From: Dinoroseobacter sp.
Lineage (GTDB): Bacteria; Pseudomonadota; Alphaproteobacteria; Rhodobacterales; Rhodobacteraceae
Assembly (NCBI GenBank): GCA_017643385.1
Contig: JAEPNN010000008.1
Location: 164,422 to 228,421 of the forward strand
Direction: 5' to 3'
Length of the DNA: 64,000 nucleotides
How positions within the stretch are numbered: the first letter of the stretch is position 1; the number at the start of each line of letters is the position of its first letter. Positions 48,511 through 57,596 of the stretch are shown in pieces. A program made the position numbers and the translations under genes. The notes beneath the pieces were generated by a model, which saw only the letters and a program-made list of their open reading frames with translations, did not search any database and was not told the DNA's origin.

Positions 48511-48858
48511 TCATTCCCCCCACATACCGGCAAACTCAAAAACAACCGCTTGCTTTCCACCGACGCACCATGCGTCATGGTTGGGCAAAATTGCGTAAGC
48601 GTCTCCTGCGGTGTAGGTTGCCTCAGAACCATCATCGCAAACGCAGTGAATGGTGCCCTCCGCAATAATCCCAACATGCGTTGCTTGACAGCTGGTGGTG
48701 CCTACAATTGGCTTGATGTCCTTCGACCATTTCCAATCTGGCGCGAGCGTGAGCTTCATCACGCGCTGCCCGAGAACATTGACGGCCTCCATGCGCGCAT
48801 TTGGCATGTCCTTGGCCTCATCGGCTTGAGACGCGAAGCTTTTGACTTCAATGGGCAT
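48511..48858 (-). CDS. cupin-domain protein
   Basis: Start ATG 48858 (MPIEVKSFASQADEA) after AAGGACG gives 115 residues. A single cupin barrel: CQATHVGIIAEGTIHCVCDDGSE-like strands and a second half DAYAILPNHDAWCVGGKQAVVFEFAG. Histidines in QATHVG, TIHCV and PNHDAW are possible metal ligands. Several cysteines are unusual for a cupin of this size. It is in the middle of the five-gene operon. Confidence 0.78.
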   Translation of the reverse strand: MPIEVKSFASQADEAKDMPNARMEAVNVLGQRVMKLTLAPDWKWSKDIKPIVGTTSCQATHVGIIAEGTIHCVCDDGSEATYTAGDAYAILPNHDAWCVGGKQAVVFEFAGMWGE

Positions 48859-48947
48859 TTCTGGCGTCCTTTTTTTTCCAGTTTTGGAGTAATTCGGAAC
48901 GAGCACGAGCCAATCCGTATAGTTTAATTCATTCCATGAAGACTACT

Positions 48948-49229
48948 TTATCGTGTGAATGACTCTCCGCTCATCGGAGTAATAACCGTCGTCTCCAAAA
49001 GGGCGCCTGCCGCTGCCCGCTTGGCTTTGAGCTCTTCATTGCCTCCGAACGCTTTCATGGCTTCGGGCGACTCAAAATCGATTATGACGGTGAGCTTGTT
49101 ATCATCATCTTTTTCGGTTCCCGCGAAGACCAGCGTTGCCCCAAGCGCATTTGATGAAGCTTCGTTCTCGTGAAACATTTCTTTCCACGGCTTAAAGCCG
49201 CGAGACAGATCCTGTGTAAGTTTTACCAT
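48948..49229 (-). CDS. DUF3764-like small protein
   Basis: Start ATG at 49229 (MVKLTQDLSRGFKPW) gives 93 residues; ATG 49274 is an alternative start. DUF3764-like pattern: FKPWKEMFHENEASSNALGATLVFAG and DFESPEAMKAFGGNEELKAKRAAAG, a ferredoxin-like dimeric alpha-beta barrel by appearance. Function unknown. It is the second gene in the operon. Confidence 0.7.
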   Translation of the reverse strand: MVKLTQDLSRGFKPWKEMFHENEASSNALGATLVFAGTEKDDDNKLTVIIDFESPEAMKAFGGNEELKAKRAAAGALLETTVITPMSGESFTR

Positions 49230-49301
49230 TATGGGGTGCACACCTTGTTTATTTTGTTGATTGTCTAAGGGCATTGCGATGCAACGTTATGTTATGGCGC
49301 G

Positions 49302-49688
49302 TTAAAGAACCAAGCCGACATAGAGCAAAACGGTGCACGCAAAGCCCGTCACCCAAGCCGCGGTTCGGACCCAAGCGACCCCAGCGGCATAGAGTGCGAC
49401 ATATGCAATGCGTGCGATCAGAAATGTCAGCATAAGTTGGTGGGTAAAATCAGTTGTAGTATCTGAAAAACGCATCATCAAAACTGCTGGGGCCATCAAA
49501 GCAAGCGCAAGCAATGAGTTATTTGCAGCGCGTTCCATTCTTCCTGCGAGCCCTGTCAGGATCAAACCTTCTCGGTTACCGGCGAGAGCTGATAGCCCTA
49601 CCTGTTGGGCGGCAACCAAAACTTGGATCAATATCACCGCAGCGACAACCAATCCGTAAATCGCTAAGTAGTGCATATAGTCTTGCAT
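49302..49688 (-). CDS. MAPEG-family membrane protein
   Basis: Start ATG 49688 (MQDYMHYLAIYG) after GGTGGAG gives 128 residues. Four hydrophobic segments and LAGRMERAANNSLLALALMAP match the MAPEG family (membrane-associated eicosanoid/glutathione enzymes). In bacteria such proteins often have glutathione-linked or unknown roles. First gene of the five-gene operon. Confidence 0.85.
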   Translation of the reverse strand: MQDYMHYLAIYGLVVAAVILIQVLVAAQQVGLSALAGNREGLILTGLAGRMERAANNSLLALALMAPAVLMMRFSDTTTDFTHQLMLTFLIARIAYVALYAAGVAWVRTAAWVTGFACTVLLYVGLVL

Positions 49689-50220
49689 GTGTGCTCCACC
49701 CCCACGAACGCGTTTCTGGAAGGATGCAAGAGATTGCGGGCTCATCCTTACTCTCTTTAGATATGCGTAGACTCTCTTTCGGGTCAGACAGCTTTCGGTT
49801 GCGCGAATGAGCTTTGGGATTGCGCCTAAACCCCGTCGATCGAGTTGTTTGGACCAGACTTAGGATCAAAACAGCAGCCTCACCTAAAAAAAGGCTTACC
49901 CTTTCTAAAGAGAAAAAGGATGCGCGTCAGGACCTGGTGTCCATGGGCGTTGCATTTTCGAACTTTCATCGCGGGTACCTGTGCTATGTCGATGCACGGC
50001 ACGTGGTTGGTCGATGGATCGCCCCAAAGAAAGCCACAGAACTGGCCGAGACCTAAAACCCCACTGATGCCGCCTTGCGGGCCAGGGCATAACGGATTGC
50101 CTCTGGACACGATGTGCGGGGCGATCGAGGTATTGGCAGCTGAGATGTTGGGGATTTGCCGTGGATGCTATCCTACCAGACCGTTTCGTGCTGCACTAGA
50201 ATGCCACGGCTCTTCCGGGC
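49689..50220. other. intergenic region, no supported gene
   Basis: 532 bp between the MAPEG operon start and the convergent-side end of the YeiH gene. Several overlapping short open frames exist on both strands (for example 49845-50252), but none resembles a known protein or has a good start. It probably holds the operon promoter; no clear -35/-10 pair was found. Confidence 0.4.
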
Positions 50221-51222
50221 TCAAATCTTCATACAAAACAGAAGACCAATAACTAGCGCTGCGATAAAAATCGTCTCGGTAACGAGTAATGAGATCGCCG
50301 GACCACCCACTTTGATCACTTCTCGTAGAGAGGTTTTCAATCCAACAGCTGCGATCGCTGTCAACAAGGCCCATCCGGCAAACTCCGTCGCAATTGCAAC
50401 AACCAACACAGGGATAACCTCGAAGGAATTCAACGCAAAAAATGCCATAAAGGCCAGAACAAAACCGGGTAAAAGCGGGGGACGCACCATCGGCCCATCA
50501 ACCGACGCGTAGCGCCGTACAATAAGTGACGCTGCGAGGATCACCGGGGCCAGCATGGCGACGCGGATCAATTTCACAACTGTCGCGATCTCACCGGTTT
50601 CGTCTGAGATTGAGAAACCTGCGCCCACCACCTGAGCCACATCATGGATCGTTGCGCCAATAAAGATGCCTGCAATCTGATCACCGAACCCAAGCGTACC
50701 CGCAATGACGGGAAAAAGGATCATGGCAATGGTCGACAGCAGGGTGACGCCCACAACCGTAAAGACAAGGCGCTCTTCGCTGCGCTCATCCTTGGGCAGG
50801 ATCGCTGAAATTGCCATCGCGGCAGATGCCCCACAAATCGCAACCGAACCGGCAGACAGGAAAGCAAACCGTGGCCCATGGCCGAACCACCGACTAATCA
50901 CCAACCCCAAGCCGATTGTCGCAATAACGCTTCCGATCACCAACACCACAATGGGCCAACCCAAATCCATCGCTATGCCAAAACTGATGCGCAAACCCAA
51001 CAGGGCCACACCGGCCCGAAGAATAGTCTTAGCTGAGAAGGCAATCCCATCTTTGCAGCGATCCTCATCTGACAGAAAGTTCAGCGCGATACCAAAAAGC
51101 AGCGCCATAAGCATCGCGGGCGCTCCATAGTGTTCCGATACGAACTGAGCTGCCAAAGCAATAAGGCAGGAAATCAAGATGCCAGGAAAATACTTCTGTG
51201 CCGAAGTCGCGATATACGTCAT
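50221..51222 (-). CDS. YeiH/PSE-family transporter (putative sulfate exporter)
   Basis: 333-residue inner-membrane protein with about ten hydrophobic segments, of the UPF0324/YeiH (PSE) family. Typical parts: MALLFGIALNFLSDE, RAGVALLGLRISF, SVAICGASAAMAISAIL and IGATIHDVAQVVGAG. Members have been proposed to export sulfate or sulfite in sulfonate-degrading bacteria; direct proof is limited. No sulfur genes lie nearby. Confidence 0.87.
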   Translation of the reverse strand: MTYIATSAQKYFPGILISCLIALAAQFVSEHYGAPAMLMALLFGIALNFLSDEDRCKDGIAFSAKTILRAGVALLGLRISFGIAMDLGWPIVVLVIGSVIATIGLGLVISRWFGHGPRFAFLSAGSVAICGASAAMAISAILPKDERSEERLVFTVVGVTLLSTIAMILFPVIAGTLGFGDQIAGIFIGATIHDVAQVVGAGFSISDETGEIATVVKLIRVAMLAPVILAASLIVRRYASVDGPMVRPPLLPGFVLAFMAFFALNSFEVIPVLVVAIATEFAGWALLTAIAAVGLKTSLREVIKVGGPAISLLVTETIFIAALVIGLLFCMKI

Positions 51223-51433
51223 GCCAAACCTGTTTGCTCGGGAAACCCTTGGCTAGATTCGACGATCTCGCTTCCGTTACAGTTCTGCAGATTTCTGGAG
51301 AGTGCAAGATGATTGACATTGCGACGTAAATTTTGTCTTTGAAAGCTACCCAGTGGAAGCTGAAACCGCTCTGCAAGGCTACGACTCAGCGACGATCCTG
51401 CAGACGAACCAGACACTCATCGGGGACATTTCA

Positions 51434-51910
51434 ATGGGGCGACCGACCCAACGCGATACACAAATTCCATCGTGTGCCGACGCCGGATACAAATGCCTCG
51501 CAGCATACCCATTCAATCGAACTGAGTGGGATCTGCTGACGATAACACGTTGGTTCTTTTTAGCATTTCATATGCCCAATAGCTGCGCATGGGTGAATGC
51601 GTTTCGCTTTGCAGATCGCAATTTTGGCACCACTCGGGGCCCAACGGTCGCCAGAAACGTCCTGGAATTGGTGATTGCAGTGCGTGACGTGCGCCAGTCC
51701 GGGTTCAGCTATTGCGACCCAAGCTGTACCACCTGCTCTGAGCATATTACGCCTGAGGAAAAGTATCTCATCGCAACGATCCATCATCACCGACGCAGTC
51801 CCAAAGCCGATCACATAAATGCGCTGATGCTCTGTGAAGGGGCTGACTTGACCTTCTTTTATGAGCGTTTGGATGCGCTGATCGCCATACTCGATATTCC
51901 GCCTACGTGA
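51434..51910 (+). CDS. hypothetical cysteine-containing protein
   Basis: Open frame of 158 residues from ATG 51434 (a GTG at 51353 is also possible). It looks like a real soluble protein: YPFNRTEWDLLTITRWFF, GPTVARNVLELVIAVRDVRQS, then a cysteine motif, CDPSCTTCSEHITPEEK (C-x3-C-x2-C), and LMLCEGADLTFFYERLDALIAIL. The motif could bind zinc or an iron-sulfur cluster. No family recognised. It abuts the next ORF, overlapping by 4 bp. Confidence 0.6.
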   Translation: MGRPTQRDTQIPSCADAGYKCLAAYPFNRTEWDLLTITRWFFLAFHMPNSCAWVNAFRFADRNFGTTRGPTVARNVLELVIAVRDVRQSGFSYCDPSCTTCSEHITPEEKYLIATIHHHRRSPKADHINALMLCEGADLTFFYERLDALIAILDIPPT

Positions 51911-52209
51911 CATCCTCGGGCCCCAGCGATCAGATGAGTTTCACGCAAGAGCTTGCTGTTCAAGACCTGTCGGGTCTCCACTTCAGCCTTGTTCGGAAAG
52001 ACATCTACATCGCTGTTGTGTCGGATTTTCCACGCAGATCGGATGAAACCATCCGGTCGCGGGGCCAGTCGTCGGAGTTTAGTGTTGCGGTAGCAAAGAG
52101 ACTTCCGGACTTCATAGCTCAACAGCAGGATTTTCCGTATTTGGATGATCGCTTATCGAAGATGCAAACAGACGATTTAAACTTCAATTATAGAACGGGC
52201 ATTCACTAG
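51907..52209 (+). CDS. hypothetical protein
   Basis: Open frame of 100 residues starting at a GTG that overlaps the previous stop by 4 bp (GTGA), which suggests coupling. Contains FSLVRKDIYIAVVSDFPRRSDE and VAKRLPDFIAQQQDFPYL. No known domain. Support is only the coupled arrangement and the open frame. Confidence 0.35.
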   Translation: MTSSGPSDQMSFTQELAVQDLSGLHFSLVRKDIYIAVVSDFPRRSDETIRSRGQSSEFSVAVAKRLPDFIAQQQDFPYLDDRLSKMQTDDLNFNYRTGIH

Positions 52210-52696
52210 CCGCTCTGACGACGACTTCTGCGTGGCGGCAAATTTAACGATGCACTAGCAAATCAATGCTGCGCCAACGAAGGGCCAAAACCCAAGGTCG
52301 GGTTTGTCCCGCGTTTGATTGATCGGACTGAGAAACAGCGAAAGCACGGTATCAGATCCGGAGAAACCGGCGTAATTCAACGTCCGGTCTCGCGACATGC
52401 ACTGCGCCCCAGCAAAACCTGTGCCGGGCGCGCGAAGGGATGCTGCGTCAACGAAGGCTAAAAAGCGAATGACGGCAAAGTCCGCACCCCAGTCGTTCGT
52501 TCAGGCCGCTGCGATTGTTGGCTCCTCGATACTCGGGCGTCAATTCGCCAATCGCGATTGGCCTGGCGATTAGCTCTCAATCCCATTAGGATCTCGCACC
52601 TACGCGCACAACAATGCCGCCTTCGGAGACCGATTTCGGGCCAGTGGCCAGTCTCCGAAAGTCGGACGACTTTATTAAACCCCTTTGAAGCAGAGG

Positions 52697-52720
52697 AAAA
52701 AAGGCCCAAACTGGGGCCTC
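52697..52720 (-). terminator. orphan rho-independent terminator
   Basis: On the minus strand GAGGCCCCAGTTTGGGCC followed by T6: 6-bp GC-rich stem, short loop, T run. No minus-strand gene lies just upstream, only a sequence resembling a tRNA 3' end. Confidence 0.65.
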
Positions 52721-52743
52721 ATCTCGGGGCCGAGAAAGGTTGG

Positions 52744-52754
52744 TGGCGGACAGG
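52744..52754 (-). other. tRNA-3'-end-like sequence (possible attachment-site scar)
   Basis: Minus strand CCTGTCCGCCA, as at the 3' end of a tRNA-Ser with a GGACAGG acceptor and CCA. The matching 5' half is absent, and the T-arm region is degraded. The terminator 24 bp further on fits a former tRNA downstream region. An element scar is one reading, chance another. Confidence 0.3.
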
Positions 52755-53054
52755 AAGGCTGTCAAATCTATTTTGGAAAACTGGGAATTAAACACTTAAA
52801 TCAGATGCTTAGATTGCACCACATTAAGCGACGCTCCGTTGGCTATGCAGGATTTTATGCGGGAAAATATGCAATGGAATTGTCCGTGGATTATTGTCCC
52901 GCATATAGTTTGGATAGCGAGTGTCCCGTAACTCATGGAGAAACTAGACCGTTTATTTCCTTCTTGGGTGCTTGCACGTCTCGTGAGAATAGAAGGCATT
53001 TTCTGTGGTGGCTTCTAAATGCAGCCTAGACGAATCTGCAGCACACTAGCCTTT

Positions 53055-53957
53055 CTAATGTAGCTTGTTTCTGAGAGCTCTGTGAGGAGTCTGGCCGTCG
53101 TGTGCGCCGTTTGGCCCGGCGAAGTTTTAGAAGCGCTCCCATTCGTCGAGTTTGGCCTCGAGGTCGAAGTCACCCTTGTAACTGAGAAGCTGTTAGAACT
53201 CCGGCTGATCTAAACGGTGACAGCGTTCGACCTTGCCGTTCAATTGCAGTGTGCCGCATTTTATGTAGGCGTGCCTGATCCCTAGATCTTCAACAGGCCA
53301 ATGGAACTTGGCCTAGAACTCATGACAATTGTCCGTGCGCACCTCGCGAATCCGGAGTAGAAATTTTTCGACGATGTGATTAATGAAGTCGATGGCGTTT
53401 GTCTGCGTGTGCTTCTCATTTATTTTGAGTGCGCGAACTCTCGTCGCGTCATCAATCGCTGTATACTGGAACCTGCGAAACTTTCCGGCGCTTCTTTCTT
53501 AGGATGCCAGAAACTTAAAATACACTTGGATATGATGCCCCGGGACCTACTTCTCATGGCCTTTGGTATGTAACTTGCGCATACGGGTACCTCTGGGCAG
53601 TCGATTATGGGCGTTGCGTTTGAGGATGCAATAAACTCCAACATCCGAGATATTGACATCGAGATAATGCTCCAAATACCAAACGATCCTCATTGGCCCA
53701 AGGCGATAGTTTAGGCAAAGATGACGCACCTTCTCCTAGCGCTCTGGCGGCGTCCCGTTGGCTTGGCGTTTCGGGAGCGGCGGTGCATTGATCAATCCCG
53801 CTTCGCCGCGCTCGGCGAAGTCTTTGCGCCTGCGGTAAAAGCTCGTCCTGCCGATCCCGACAGAGCGACACCCCTTGGCGAAGTGCCCGAGCTATGCAAC
53901 TTATCGAAGTATCCGCAATATGCGTTGAATGTCGCTTTGATTCTGGGTCATGAACAT
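53055..53957 (-). pseudogene. decayed IS481-family transposase
   Basis: The minus strand from ATG 53957 (MFMTQNQSDIQRILRILR) can be read in a single frame for 300 codons to a TAG at 53055, and resembles IS481 transposases throughout: helix-turn-helix N-terminus, RLPRGTRMRKLHTK, then the integrase core (QYTAIDDATRVRALK; RIREVRTDNCHEF; GKVERCHR). Eight in-frame stops interrupt it, and the first catalytic Asp is replaced (HIQVYFKF where MDVKF is usual). It cannot be active. There is no net frame change along it, so it has decayed by substitution. Terminal repeats were not found. Confidence 0.85.
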
Positions 53958-54402
53958 CTCTTTTGTCCGGCAAAACCGAGCCTAGAGAAAATATTCCGCC
54001 AGTAACGGCATTCCTACAATCGCGGCGGACAATCTGCCAGATTATCAGATAGTGGAGGAAAAGGGCTTTTTGGTTCGGTTTGGCCAGTTCGGAGAGAGGG
54101 GGACGCTGTCGAGTGCGGCGATCGAGAAAGCGCGGACCTTGGTGCCAGGGTTGGATTGTTACGCGCAGGAAGAAGAGTGGCGGGCGTTCTTGGGGTAGTT
54201 TCGTGGACGAGAAGGTGAGTAATTGTTTTACGTTTCTTGATTGAGAAGCTCTTCTTTTCGTGTGTCCAGTAGGCGGCCTAAAGACACCACCATGATGTCT
54301 TGAATGCCGACAGAAATGCTGCGTAAAAACGAAAACAATTTAATTTAGTAGGCCCAAAATTCATCACTTGTTAGCAACACTATTTGGGCCGAAGGAAAGA
54401 CT
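53958..54402. other. intergenic region with a gene fragment
   Basis: 445 bp between the IS481 remnant and the first polysaccharide gene. It contains a plus-strand coding fragment (54024-54198, separate entry). The rest, up to the glycosyltransferase ATG at 54403, is AT-rich and probably holds its promoter; GAAGGAAAG at 54392-54400 is the ribosome-binding site. Confidence 0.5.
54024..54198 (+). pseudogene. C-terminal fragment of an unknown protein
   Basis: Open frame without a start reading DNLPDYQIVEEKGFLVRFG, then RGTLSSAAIEKARTLVPGLDC and YAQEEEWRAFLG before TAG. The KAR...PG.D.YA.E.EWR tail resembles the C-termini of some plasmid replication initiators, a weak resemblance I would not rely on. 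It is cut at its 5' side close to the IS481 remnant, which suggests the insertion or a deletion removed the rest. Confidence 0.4.
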
Positions 54403-55524
54403 ATGAGCACGCATAGGACTATCATACTCCAGCGTACCATCGCTCACTATAGGGTACCTGTTTTTGAAAAACTGTATGAACGATATGGCTGGATTGTCGT
54501 CACGTCCTCTGGGCCGCCCGCGGATTACTTATCAACCTTCGATTCTGACGCTCCCTGGCTAAAGCGATTTCCGTTCAAATTTAGGGATCCGAACAACGCA
54601 CACGCCTGTACGATCCCGGTTGGCGATATCCTTCGTGATCTGAAACCTAAAAGTGTCATCACCGAGTTTTCTCTCAATATGAACTCGACGTATGACCTCT
54701 TAATGCGCCGTCGGTTTGGTGGAGGGCCAAAGCTAGTGTTCTGGACACATGGCTACAACGCCTCTCGCACCTTCATCGGTCCCAAGGATATAGCGCTGCA
54801 GTATTTGGCGAAAGCTTTGCTAAGTCGTGCGGACGCATGTGTTTGTTACTCCGCCGAAGGAATAGAGCATCTGTCGAGTTGGATGCGTCGCGATAGGCTT
54901 TTTAGGGCCCGGAACACTCAAGACATTTCTGAGCCTATGCGCCTGTATGAGACCTTACGCACCAAAGCGACTAACGATGGTAAAACAATGCTCACCGTTG
55001 GGCGTTTAACTAAGACAAAGCGAATGGATCTTCTAGTTGAAGCGTATCGTGCGGCTTTGCATGAAATGCCCAGGCTAAAACTGAAGATCATTGGCGACGG
55101 ACCGGAGCGGTCAAGCCTAGAAGCCGCAGCAGCCGATCTACCGGGGGTCACATTTCTGGGACAGATCTATGAAGAGGCCGAGCTTGCCAAGCACTTCCTC
55201 AGTGCAGACTTGTTTATTTATGCGGGTAAAGTCGGGCTCGCAGCCAATCACGCTTTGGCTTACGGACTGCCGGTGATGATTTTTGAACCTCCCAAGCGTG
55301 GTCCCTTCCATGCACCGGAACATATATACGTGGTTGATGGTCAAACAGGTATTCGTGTAAATCCACCCACCAAAGCCAGTATGACAGAGGCCATCTGTCG
55401 TTACTTCTCTCGAGACAATCCTCGGGCACATTTCGAGCCCATGATCTTGGACTACGTGCGCGAGAATATCGTCTTGGATCGAATGATCGAGGACTTCGCA
55501 GCACTTCACGATTTTCTTCGATAG
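54403..55524 (+). CDS. glycosyltransferase (GT4-like)
   Basis: 373 residues, GT-B fold, glycosyl transferases group 1. The second domain begins TMLTVGRLTKTKRMDLLVEAY and continues LKIIGDGPERSSLEAAAADL and VTFLGQIYEEAELAKHFLSADLF in the nucleotide-sugar-binding layout; NHALAYGLPVMIFE stands where the E-x7-E motif is usually found. GAAGGAAAG precedes the ATG. Donor and acceptor are unknown. It starts a plus-strand pair with the heparinase-family gene, 22 bp apart. Confidence 0.88.
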   Translation: MSTHRTIILQRTIAHYRVPVFEKLYERYGWIVVTSSGPPADYLSTFDSDAPWLKRFPFKFRDPNNAHACTIPVGDILRDLKPKSVITEFSLNMNSTYDLLMRRRFGGGPKLVFWTHGYNASRTFIGPKDIALQYLAKALLSRADACVCYSAEGIEHLSSWMRRDRLFRARNTQDISEPMRLYETLRTKATNDGKTMLTVGRLTKTKRMDLLVEAYRAALHEMPRLKLKIIGDGPERSSLEAAAADLPGVTFLGQIYEEAELAKHFLSADLFIYAGKVGLAANHALAYGLPVMIFEPPKRGPFHAPEHIYVVDGQTGIRVNPPTKASMTEAICRYFSRDNPRAHFEPMILDYVRENIVLDRMIEDFAALHDFLR

Positions 55525-55546
55525 CCTATTCGAGAGGTATATGTGC

Positions 55547-57508
55547 ATGTCCTTAGCTTGGTATCTCAAACGGCTTCGCGCAATGTCACTGCCTGAGGTG
55601 TTTCACCGGCTCGAAGAGCAGGTGAAACGTCGTACAGCGCGATCTCGCCTAGAAGGCTGGGAGCGTTTTGAGCCAGTCGCGATTGAAAGCCCCTTTCGTT
55701 TGTTTGCTGCCTCTCTTCCCCAAGCGGAACAGGGATTGATCTGCAAGATCAATTACGCTGCTGAATTTGCTTTGGAAGGCCGCTACCACGCTTTGGGCCG
55801 TGACTGGCCGAAGAGGAATGCCGATAACCTTTATCCCGAAACACTCTGGGTGCTTGATCCTGTTTCAGACCGGAGCTGGCCTTGCGCGGATCTGTACTGC
55901 TTCGACATCTCATACCGCCACGAACGTGACCTTGGCGATATTAAGTACGTTTGGGAGATCAATCGCTTGCAGTTCCTGCAACCCTTGGCGGCTCGAGCCT
56001 TTCTTGCACAGGACAAGGCTGCCATCGATGCGATTGAGCGCGCGCTGGAGAGCTGGTTTCGAGCCAACCCGCCCTTTCGAGGTCTTGGTTGGAATTCCGG
56101 CATCGAAGTTGCTTTGCGGGCCATCAGTCTGCTGATCGTGTCGGGTTTGGTTGCAAACCAGCTGAGTGATAAGGCCAGGGCTCGTATCGCACAGATACTC
56201 TCAGCGTCACTTTTCTGGTTGGACCGTTTCCCTTCTCGCTTCTCTTCGGCAAATAATCATCGGATTGCCGAAGATGCTGCGCGCTATCTGATTTGCCTTG
56301 CGTTGCCTTCTACAAGAAAAACTTCGCTTACGTTGGAAGAGGCGGCAGGTGATCTGGAACGGGAAGTTGCGCTGCAGATCTTATCTGACGGGGCACCGGC
56401 GGAACAGTCTCCAACCTATGGAGCATTCACAGCTGAGTTTGTCCTAATGTGCCTTCTGGCAGGACAGGAGGGGCCACGGCCGCTCTCGCAGGCGGTGCTG
56501 GAACGCCTGAACCGCTTCGCTAGTTTCGTAGAGGCGCTGTCGGACCGGACCGGGCACTGTCCAAGGATAGGGGACGATGACGAGGGTCGTGTCATGACCC
56601 TGTCTCAGCCAGAACCGGATTATGCAACGAACATCGCTGGTCTGATCCGCACCGTCGCCAAGCTTGAAACACCTTTCACTGGCCAAAATGACCTGCGTGA
56701 TGCTTGGGCCGTTCCTAGCGCCTCCACACCAACAGAACCAGTTCCCGCACGAGATACTTTTCTAGAAGGTGGTTACAGCGTCTTGCGTCGTAAGATTGGC
56801 GAACGGGAGGTGGAACTGGTCATGGATCACGGTCCACTGGGGTACCTGTCGATCGCCGCTCACGGCCACGCCGACGCTTTGTCGATCATGCTAAGTGTAG
56901 ACGGGGAGCCGCTGTTCATCGACCCTGGGACCTATCTTTATCATTCGGGTGGGGCCTGGAGGGATTGGTTTCGTTCCACTCGGGCGCATAACACCCTGAC
57001 CTTGAATGGACAGGATCAAAGCACGATCTCAGGCACGTTTAACTGGTCCTCAAAAGCAAATGCTCAGCGTCTTGAACTCAAAGAGGGTGACGCCATGAGC
57101 GTGTATAGCTGCCATGACGGCTATAGTGGCACCTTGGGGCTGGAGCATCATCGCCATGTGAGTTTAATCGAGACCGGCTTGGAAATCACAGATTTCCTCA
57201 GGCCGGTGTCAGGCAAACCGAACGCGAAAACGCCACCTGACTGTGAACTTGTCTTCCAGCTAGCAGAAGGGTTGAATGCCACGCAAAAAGCCGCAACAGT
57301 GGTAGAGATTAAGAAATCTTCTTATTTCACGTCCAACCTGATCCTGCCTCCACACGGAAAAATCGAAATTTCAACTGGTGAAGAAGGTTTTGATGGTGGA
57401 TGGGTTTCTCCGGCATTTGGACGGTTGGTGCCAGCTACAAGAATCGCGTGGCGTGGTCGGTTGAACGTCGGATCAGATGGGGGACTTACCCGCTTAGAAA
57501 TTGGTTGA
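55547..57508 (+). CDS. heparinase II/III family protein
   Basis: 653 residues from ATG 55547 (MSLAWYLKRLRAM), chosen because GAGAGG is nine bases away; ATG 55541 is three bases from it. An N-terminal alpha/alpha toroid (about 1-360, with SANNHRIAEDAARYL and DGAPAEQSPTYGAF) precedes a C-terminal beta-sandwich (SIAAHGHADALSIML; FIDPGTYLYHSGG; RAHNTLTLNGQDQS). This is the polysaccharide lyase fold that acts on uronic-acid polymers. No signal peptide is seen, as in the versions found in exopolysaccharide loci. A biosynthetic trimming or epimerising role is possible. Confidence 0.9.
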   Translation: MSLAWYLKRLRAMSLPEVFHRLEEQVKRRTARSRLEGWERFEPVAIESPFRLFAASLPQAEQGLICKINYAAEFALEGRYHALGRDWPKRNADNLYPETLWVLDPVSDRSWPCADLYCFDISYRHERDLGDIKYVWEINRLQFLQPLAARAFLAQDKAAIDAIERALESWFRANPPFRGLGWNSGIEVALRAISLLIVSGLVANQLSDKARARIAQILSASLFWLDRFPSRFSSANNHRIAEDAARYLICLALPSTRKTSLTLEEAAGDLEREVALQILSDGAPAEQSPTYGAFTAEFVLMCLLAGQEGPRPLSQAVLERLNRFASFVEALSDRTGHCPRIGDDDEGRVMTLSQPEPDYATNIAGLIRTVAKLETPFTGQNDLRDAWAVPSASTPTEPVPARDTFLEGGYSVLRRKIGEREVELVMDHGPLGYLSIAAHGHADALSIMLSVDGEPLFIDPGTYLYHSGGAWRDWFRSTRAHNTLTLNGQDQSTISGTFNWSSKANAQRLELKEGDAMSVYSCHDGYSGTLGLEHHRHVSLIETGLEITDFLRPVSGKPNAKTPPDCELVFQLAEGLNATQKAATVVEIKKSSYFTSNLILPPHGKIEISTGEEGFDGGWVSPAFGRLVPATRIAWRGRLNVGSDGGLTRLEIG

Positions 57509-57596
57509 AAGCACTCGCGGAACGCAAAACCGCCTTGGCTGAAAGGATTTGGGCCCATATACAGTATACGCTGATGATCGCGCGTAAGGCCAGGAG

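Larger units (their letters stand above)
52210..53054. other. gene-poor segment
   Basis: About 845 bp. Holds an orphan minus-strand terminator (52697-52720) and a tRNA-3'-end-like sequence (52744-52754). A short AT-rich open frame (52805-53029, plus, 74 residues with several Cys and Trp) has no recognisable content. Nothing else supported. Confidence 0.5.

Noticed and set aside
48232..48927. Plus-strand open frame of 231 codons
   Set aside because: Antisense to the SnoaL-like and cupin genes, both with good ribosome-binding sites and recognisable folds.
53605..53973. Minus-strand open frame of 122 codons
   Set aside because: It is in a different frame from the IS481 transposase, whose conserved residues lie in the neighbouring frame.
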